A DNA stretch of 64,000 nt, taken from contig NC_081414.1 in assembly GCF_030272615.1 (NCBI RefSeq), forward strand, positions 822,489,896-822,553,895, read 5' to 3'. The DNA comes from Cryptomeria japonica. Its lineage: Eukaryota > Streptophyta > Pinopsida > Cupressales > Cupressaceae. Position 1 is the first letter of the stretch, and each line of letters begins with the position of its first letter. The notes under the pieces are model-generated. The model did no database searches and had not been told where the DNA came from. It saw only the letters and a list, made by a program, of their open reading frames with translations. The translations under genes were made by a program, and so were the position numbers. This document shows, one piece after another, positions 57,390 through 64,000 of this stretch.

Positions 57390-58196
57390 TGTTGTTTTCT
57401 TAGATCAGATTGATAGCAATTTAAAAAATAACAAAATTAACAAGGAGAACACCAAAATACTATGGGAAAACCTTCCTCTTGAAGGTGAAAAACCCAACAA
57501 CAAAATCTCTAAATATATTTAGTAAATATGACTATATCTTTACAATCTTTCTTCACTTCTTGAAGTTGTATGAAAGAGATAATTCACCCTATGATCTGAA
57601 CCTCTGTAGGATTCACAGACTATCACATGAATGTCTTTGATCTGTCATAGTCTGCCACAGGAGGTATTCGATCTTTCAAGGGATGCATATACTATGCCAA
57701 GGAATTTGCTTGTTGAAGAATGAATTCACTTCCCAAGGAATGAATTCATTGAGGAGAGTATTCGTTCTGCTATAAGTATTCACTTTCTTGTTGTGTGTAT
57801 TGAATGAGTGGTTATGAGTGGAGATTAGATCTTCCTTAAATACATTGAAAATGACCCTTCATCAAGGATCAAATTTCTCCTAAACAACACGTTACAATAT
57901 ATAGAGGTGCCAAACACCCAAGTCAGCCATTCACAAGATAGTTGATTATAATTAATACAATATGCAATCCACATATGATAATTTATATTTCACATTAAGG
58001 TGTTAACTCAGACCCATAATTATCCAAGTCAGCCATGAAAGATATAAATCATATTTATATAAACAAGTCAGCTTACAGAACAAGTATTTTATATTTTGAT
58101 TTTGCACCTTTAAATGACTAAGGTCGATAGGCCAATTAGTCTTTTATTTTCTATGTTGGCTTTAGAAGGAATTTGACCTAGTTACAAACATCAATA
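57390..58196 (-). repeat. Element 5 3' LTR
   Basis: It starts TGTTGTTTTCTTAGATC and ends ACAAACATCAATA on plus. It matches 60291-61119 over its whole length with numerous substitutions. Shared words include GGGAAAACCTTCCTCTTGAA and CATTCACAAGATAGTTGATT. Confidence 0.87.
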
Positions 58197-58229
58197 CTCC
58201 CTCTTAACTAGGGAGGAGTCCTTCTCTAT

Positions 58230-58815
58230 ATCTGAGTCACATCATGATGTCCACCATGGCTACTCCGATAGGATGGGTCCATCATGGCTACTCCGAGACG
58301 GTGGGTCCATCATGGCTACTCCCATGAATGGAAATGAAAATTAACACAAGTGCCCATCATGGAGTCACTCAACATGATGTCATCATCTCATCATGACATC
58401 CACCATGGCTACTCCTAGAGGGTGGAATAAGGGATTTCACCTCAAACTTTTTTCATAGAGAATAATTCACCAACAAGGGAATGTACCTCAAACTTCTTTT
58501 ACATAGAAGAATGTATTAACAAGGGCTTGCACCTCAAACTTCTCTCGTAGAGAAGAATGCATTAACAAGGGTTTTCACCTCAAACTTCTCTTATAGAGAA
58601 GAATTCATTAACCAAATCTTCATGACAATGAGGCTCCCTTTGAAACTAATATCAACCTTCTGACCTCCTCGTTCAAGGTTGCATCTGATGAAATGTCAGA
58701 CTCCCTCTAAATCAGATATCAACCTTCTGACCTTCTCATCCTAGGTTACCTCTAATGAAATGTCAGATTCCCTTTGAACTAGATATCAACCTTCTGACCT
58801 CCTCTTCAAAGAGAC
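58230..58815. repeat. Three successive short tandem arrays in element 5
   Basis: First, about three ~37-bp units around CATCATGGCTACTCC (58245-58325), with another copy near 58403. Second, four ~47-bp units around ACCTCAAACTTCT...AGAGAA (58438-58615). Third, three ~75-bp units around ATCAACCTTCTGACCTCCTC (58650-58805). They lie between the captured gene fragment and the 3' LTR. Confidence 0.8.
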
Positions 58816-59111
58816 TGATTGCAATTGAAACCTAAATAGGTTCTTCCTCTTCGAGAGATGCCTCCTGTTATGTATCATCAACTCAACTTTAGCAAGTTGT
58901 GTCTCTACTCTTTAGCCTGTGATGCTTCCTCACAGCATGCCTCAAGCTCTTCCAATATTAGATAATTAATTCATCATTCATTTTCTTCTTGATCCAACCT
59001 TTGTTGATTCTGAAATATATTTCTTCCATCTTTACTACTCTCGGAAGTGCTGATCTCAGCACACAAAAAAACAATCTTCTCAACTCAGATTTCTTTATGC
59101 AGACAGCATAT

Positions 59112-59543
59112 TCAATATAGGACTAGGCCTCTCAAGGTACCATAATAATCTATGCATATAGAGAATGAAATCAATGTGATCAACCAATCACAATTGAGTT
59201 CCAGTTCTCCTTCCATTTCTAAGACACTCTTAGAAATATTCACAAATGAAAGTGAAGGATATGCATGGGTTGTACGAATCACAAGTGTAAGCCCAAGGCC
59301 AATAAGCATGTTAAACATTGTCCTTGCATAACAACAAGCCATAGTCATGGCTGGTTGTTCGGCCTTTGTAACTACATCATCTACTACTAGATCCCTCACT
59401 GAATTTCCCCATGCCAACACTGTTAAACCTGATAAAGCTGGTGGCAACTTTAATATGATATCAATTGCTGCCAAGCAACCTAGAAGCTCTCCAACTACAA
59501 AGGAGATTAATAATAGTTCATCTAGTGCAAATGAAGCATACAA
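59112..59543 (-). pseudogene. Captured fragment of a cation/calcium exchanger (CCX-like) gene
   Basis: The 143-codon frame matches the second half of plant CCX-type Na+/Ca2+ exchanger-family proteins. It has GELLGCLAAIDIILKLPPAL, the alpha-repeat SGLTVLAWGNSVRDLVVDDV (ion-binding Gly-Asn-Ser...Asp), MACCYARTMFNMLIGLGLTL, and a hydrophobic end. In living proteins these form membrane helices exchanging cations across vacuolar or other membranes. Two Gly of the family pattern are replaced, for example Arg in the YAGP/YART position. Only this part is present, without the first alpha-repeat, so it is not a functional transporter. It lies in sense with element 5. Confidence 0.8.
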
Positions 59544-60278
59544 GATTCACTATTCAAATGTATGAGTTAATAACTTCATAAAAGATTCATGATAAAAAAT
59601 ACTTATCTCTTTATTGTCGATACCCATGGAATTAGTCATGAAACAGTGTCTCATATTTTCATCCACAAAAACTGAGACACTAAGTCCATGAACATCGCCC
59701 TTCAAATTTGAGAGACGCCAAGCCTTTCTAGGTGGAACTCATGCTAAGGGTCTCAATGATACACGACTTCCAAGGATGAACCCCCACACCTGGTATTAGC
59801 TTCTAGATCTGACATGTGAATTTGGATCTGAGTTTGCCATGCCACACACTTGTCTCCTTTGTCTGTTTTATGGGATTTATGATTTATGTATTTGCTTCAT
59901 TGTTGGGGGGTGCGTCTGCAAGTCTTCTTGACATAGGTCCTCCACTACTATTGTTCACACCTATCAGTGGATGGAATGGTATTATGCTCCCTCATTTTGT
60001 GTTTGTATCTTCTGCACTGACTTCAATCAAGTGAAAGGTTGCTCTCAGGTATGACGTCTCCACAAGAGCCCGAGCCTCATGAATAACACACACAACACTT
60101 AGAGTATCCAAACTGGTTCCTGTGGTTTCGATATTGTGCCAGGTGTATAGCTTGCACCAGGAATGATAAACACTGCTTTATTGGATAATTAATATTTCCA
60201 GCCAGTCACGAATGGTGTTGCAAAGTAGAGACTATGTGTGAGAGGGAATCTACAAGGCCTTTCCTAGTTTTCGTACTT

Positions 60279-60290
60279 GCTCTGATAGCA
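60279..60290 (-). promoter_or_regulatory. Element 5 primer-binding site
   Basis: TGCTATCAGAGC in element orientation, followed by AAGTACG; one change from the initiator-Met-tRNA complement. Confidence 0.75.
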
Positions 60291-61119
60291 TCTTTTTTTC
60301 TTAGATCAAATAGATAGCAATTAAACAAATTAACACAATGAACAAGGAGAACACCAAAAGTACCTTGGGAAAACCTTCCTCTTGAAGGTGAAAAACTTAG
60401 CAACAAAATCTCTGAATATATTTATTAAATTTGAGTATATCTTTACAATCTCAATCCACTTCTTGAAGCTATATGAAAGAGACAATTCACGCAATGATTT
60501 GAACGTTTTTAGGATTCACGGACTGTCGCGGGAATATCTTTGGTCTGCCACAAAATTTCTTCAGTCTGCCATAGTTTCCCACATAAGGTATTCTCTGTCA
60601 AGGGATGTATATACTATGCCAAGGAATTCACTTGCTGAAGAATGAATTCACTTCCCATGGAATGGATTCGTTGAGCAGAGTATTCACTTTGTTGGAAGTA
60701 TTCGCTTGCTTGTTGTGTGTGTTGAATCGGTGGTTATGAGTGGAGATTTGATCTCCCTGAAATACATCGCAAATGACCCTTCACCAAGGGTCGACTTTCT
60801 CCTAAACAACACGTTACAATACATAGAGGTGGCAGACATCCAAGTCGACCATTCACAAGATAGTTGATTATAATTAATACAATATGCAAACCGCATATGA
60901 TACTGTATGTTTCACATGAAGGTATATAACTTAGACCCATAATTGTCCAAGTCAGCCATGCAAGATATAAATCACATTTGTATAAACAAGTCAGCTTACA
61001 TAACAAGAATTTTATATTTTGATTTTGCACCTTTAAATTACTAAGGCTGATAGGCCAATTAGTCATTTATTTGGTAGATCAGCCTTAGAAGGAATTTGAT
61101 CTAGCTACAAACATCAACA
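60291..61119 (-). repeat. Element 5 5' LTR
   Basis: It begins TCTTTTTTTCTTAGATC (the expected TG is lost) and ends ACAAACATCAACA. It is the partner of 57390-58196. Confidence 0.85.
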
Positions 61120-61955
61120 AGGCATTAGAGATATTGATGAATTTGGATAGACATACTCTTGTCCTTGTCAATTGAACATTATGAACCATTTAAGAATCCC
61201 CAATCTCTCCTTACCATATACATCTATATAAACCATCAAATTGATGAACTATATGATTGTGATTCCAACTACTACATCAACTCCATCAACTATATGTTTT
61301 TTTTTTACTATATTTCATATTTTTATCTCCTATCAGATATCATATTACTATATTAAAACATTGGGGCATAATTTTACTAGTTTGTAAAGAACTATTTTTA
61401 TTTTCTAAGCTCAAACCAATTAATATATTTGGTTAGAATTTATATATTGAATGAAATTTTAGATGTTAAATCAACATAAAATTTATATATTAATATAAAA
61501 AATTAGTCATTAATATTGCCAAAAAAATGGTATTTAATGAAAAATATTGCCATCTAGTCAAAATTTTATTTTCATAAATAAAAAAATTGCATAGAATATT
61601 ATGCTTTATTGTATTGGATTATTCAAAATCTCTATATAATTTTCTTGAAAAGTCATTTAGATTGTACTTTGTTCCACACCACATATAAAAGCATTTAAAT
61701 GAAAAGAACTATATTGTGCGGCTCAACCTATTCTAGTATGAGTTCACATAATGTGACCAATAAATATATTTAAGGATCACTCAAAGATAAACCTAATTTA
61801 AGAGTATTCAAAGCTATAATGTTTTTCATTTAGGCACTTTAACAATCCATCAATTTATTTGTCACACAAGATTTATATTTTCAAATGTTTGATATGGGTA
61901 TAACAATTTGTTCTCTTCTTGGAACTTGATTTCTAAATAAGGCAACAATCTCTCC
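61120..61955. other. AT-rich intergenic DNA, no gene seen
   Basis: Very AT-rich with T-runs. No recognisable frame or transposon end. Confidence 0.5.
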
Positions 61956-61959
61956 TTAA

Positions 61960-63110
61960 TCATAAAGAAAATCCTAATGTTCTTCTAAGCACAACCAACA
62001 GGTTCAAGAAAAACTCTAAAGATAAAAGGAAATTATGTTCTCCATAGACAATACTATTAGATGATGAAGATATACTATTTATACCAAGACTGTATACTGA
62101 TGTCCAATCCACAAATAAAAAAAAACTTAATGATTTGCATATGAAGGTTCTAATTACTACTCTTTTATCAAAATAATCCAATCTAATGTTAAGCAGCATA
62201 GAGACTCTTGTCCTCCTACATGCACAACTAAAGAAAAAAACTTGTACACCCACATCATTTAGCAAATGAGGGATATGTAGGACACCATCAATCACTTCAC
62301 TTTGACACCAAGGAATCAGATCTTGACTTTTCCATGACCAAGAAATTTAAGGTAAGATTCATCACCTAGATAAACGTTTGCACTTTCAAATTCCTCATAC
62401 TTTAAAAACCATCCTCTATGAGATGCCATATGGAAAGAAGCTCCCGAATCTATTAACTACACATCGAACAAAATGTTTTTATCTTTTTTTCCTCCTCCTC
62501 ACACTCTTTTTAAAAATGACCAAATTTGTCATAGTTCCAACATTTCACCTTGGAATTTTTACTAAGAGACTTAGATCTTCCTAGAGACTTGGATTTACCC
62601 TTTGCTTCCTTCTTTCTTTTCTCCGTCATTCTACCATAAGAAATCAGGGTCTCCTTAACCATCTCAAAAGATTTCCTTCGCATTTATTTAGATAACAACA
62701 AAACAACCACATCCTCCATCTTAAAAGTGGTTGTTGTGCTTCTAATGGCCACAACAAGATGATCCCATGAGTTTAAGAAAGAACGTAATAGAAGCGAATG
62801 ACATGTCTCTTGTTAATATATGTTGACACTTAGAGAACTCAATTGGACAATTACCATATTAAATACAATCATGTGATTATTAATGGATTCTCATTTCTTT
62901 ATCCTTATAGAATACAAATTCTTTCTTAGGGTTAACTTATTTACTAATGATTTACCTTGATAAATATCACCGAGCTTCTTATAGAGCTCAACTACAGTCT
63001 TCTCTTCATTGACATTTAGGAGAACATAATTATCCAAATAGTGTCTTATCAAACCCTTATCTTTTTTATCTATCTCTATTATGATCGATGTGATTTCCAT
63101 TTCAAAGCAA
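61960..63110 (-). pseudogene. Copia gag remnant
   Basis: 63100-62891 encodes the helical gag part (VVELYKKLGDIYQGKSLVNK). After frame breaks come SWDHLVVAI (~62760) and the basic KSKSLGRSKSLSKNS segment with a zinc knuckle CWNYDKFGHFXKEC (~62520-62570), in which the second Cys is Tyr. Further left, EVIDGVLHIPHLLNDVG (~62245-62295) resembles the post-protease segment of Copia. There are many stops. No LTR is recognised on either side. Confidence 0.75.
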
Positions 63111-63306
63111 CAATAGTGTTGTAAAATTATCCTCTATAAAGTTCCCACTGAAAGTAGATCAACACAAAAACCCCTTGTACCCATCAACAATAAAAATTTT
63201 TGCCTAAAAATGGGGTATCATGCCCTTTCCTTATGCACCTAGATGCCCTTTTTCAACCCTCTATTTGAACCTATGCATTCTCTCCTACCTAGTTAAGACT
63301 ACCTTA

Positions 63307-63324
63307 CCCCCCCCCCCCCCCCCC
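63307..63324. repeat. C18 homopolymer
   Basis: An uninterrupted run of 18 C, directly before the LINE ORF1 remnant. Length may be affected by sequencing or assembly. Confidence 0.9.
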
Positions 63325-63329
63325 GGTCC

Positions 63330-64000
63330 ATTTTTGGTGCAACTCATCCTATGAAGCAATTGGTAATGCATTGGGTCAATTCATCAAGGTGGACCCAAAT
63401 GATAATTTACTCACCCACACCTCCTACATTAGGTTTTGGGTAGATTTGGACCTTTCCAAACCACTCACTACTAAGAACTTCTTGAGGGGGGGTGAGATTC
63501 CTTGGAGGATAGATTTTTGAACTATTTGGGGATTACTTTTTGGTGCTCATGCTATTTTGTTATAGGACATATGGCGTCTTCTTGCTCCTATAGGTTCTCA
63601 TCAGAATTCTTTTCTAACCTATTGGAAGTATGCTAACTGCATCCATCACACAATTTTTCCAAGTGATTATAATTATGGATTAGAGTCCTTGATAGATTTA
63701 ATGTCTCCTACGAATTTACCTATCTTGGTGGCCAGGGCCTCTATTCTCGATTCCTCTTTGGTGGCTATGTTTTCTTGTCTCTCTTTCTCTAGACTCATCC
63801 CATTTGTTGTTCCTAATTCCCTTTCTCTAGACTATCAAAATTCTCTCTAAACTTGATGGCTCATCTAGGTGACTCATCTACTATCTCATATGATTCCTCC
63901 AGCACTGCTCTATATGCTTCTTTTGGAAAAGATGCCTCCTCATGGTGTGTTGTCGATCACAATAAGAAGACCCAATATTTTATTATTAAAAATACTGATG
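63330..64000 (+). pseudogene. LINE ORF1 remnant (DUF4283 / zinc-knuckle type)
   Basis: From ~63352 the plus strand reads IGNALGQFIKVDPNDNLLTH followed by TSYIRFWVDLDLSKPL, a clear match in pattern to the DUF4283 region of plant LINE ORF1/Gag-like proteins. After a frameshift near 63530, GITFWCSCYFVIGHMASSC (~63533-63590) looks like the following zinc knuckle, with altered Cys spacing. The rest to the window edge is an unassigned Ser/Leu-rich degenerate frame. Any ORF2 would lie outside the window. Confidence 0.65.

Larger units (their letters stand above)
57390..61119 (-). mobile_element. Element 5: non-autonomous LTR retrotransposon with captured exchanger fragment
   Basis: Two ~0.8-kb LTRs (57390-58196 and 60291-61119) flank 2.1 kb with no gag or pol motif. 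The primer site at 60279-60290 sets the orientation as minus. A purine tract (AAGAGGGAG in element orientation) lies inside the left LTR at 58197-58205. Flanks AGGTT (57385-57389) and AGGCA (61120-61124) match only 3 of 5, so the target duplication is weak. The interior holds a fragment of a plant cation/calcium exchanger in the sense direction of the element and three short tandem arrays. Confidence 0.8.

Noticed and set aside
59816-60034. Second captured gene fragment in element 5 on plus (72 codons, hydrophobic)
   Set aside because: It is in antisense to the element, unrecognisable and short. Chance is as likely.

Overview
The window is repeat-dominated nuclear DNA of a plant with a large genome. 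LTR retrotransposons use initiator-Met-tRNA-type primer sites, and there is a plant-type LINE carrying an RNase H domain, a fragment of a plant-type cation/calcium exchanger, long AT and CT simple repeats, and no compact host genes. The style of repeats suggests a gymnosperm (conifer), but that is inference from remembered repeat types. I found no intact ordinary host gene, no rRNA or tRNA gene and no CRISPR.

Layout. 1-4.4 kb: AT-rich DNA with a ~1 kb TA/TATACA microsatellite. 4.4-16.4 kb: two nested Copia elements, both on the minus strand. Copia-1 (4445-16409, target duplication TAAAA) is interrupted in its 5' LTR by Copia-2 (9767-16397, target duplication CACTT). 16.45-20.4 kb: a 5'-truncated LINE on the plus strand, flanked by a ~19 bp target duplication, with an unusual extra coding segment after its RNase H. 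22.3-34.9 kb: a CT-rich array with a ~345-bp higher-order period, split by a chromovirus-like Gypsy element (25821-34732, target duplication TTCTC) that itself holds a solo LTR of the Copia-2 family.

35.3-38.4 kb: a decayed, intron-containing gene resembling a DDE-type transposase of a family I cannot name. 39.0-40.9 kb: a ~358-bp tandem array. 40.9-48.3 kb: a young LTR element with no pol genes. It has a coiled-coil/five-zinc-knuckle Gag-like ORF and a second ORF of ~1107 codons, with LTRs that differ at roughly 12 of 1013 positions by eye. It sits in the gag of an older Copia (48282-50882). 53.2-53.7 kb: a TA/CA-type microsatellite with a 68-bp perfect palindrome. 57.4-61.1 kb: a non-autonomous LTR element that has captured a fragment of a cation/calcium exchanger gene. 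62-64 kb: remnants of a Copia gag and a LINE ORF1.

The best candidates for something undescribed are the pol-less element with its large ORF2, whose LTR motif CTCGGT recurs just upstream of ORF2; the transposase-like gene; the exchanger-capturing LTR element; and the LINE with the extra 3' ORF. Boundaries, primer sites, polypurine tracts and target duplications were read directly by eye. Family names rest on recalled protein motifs.
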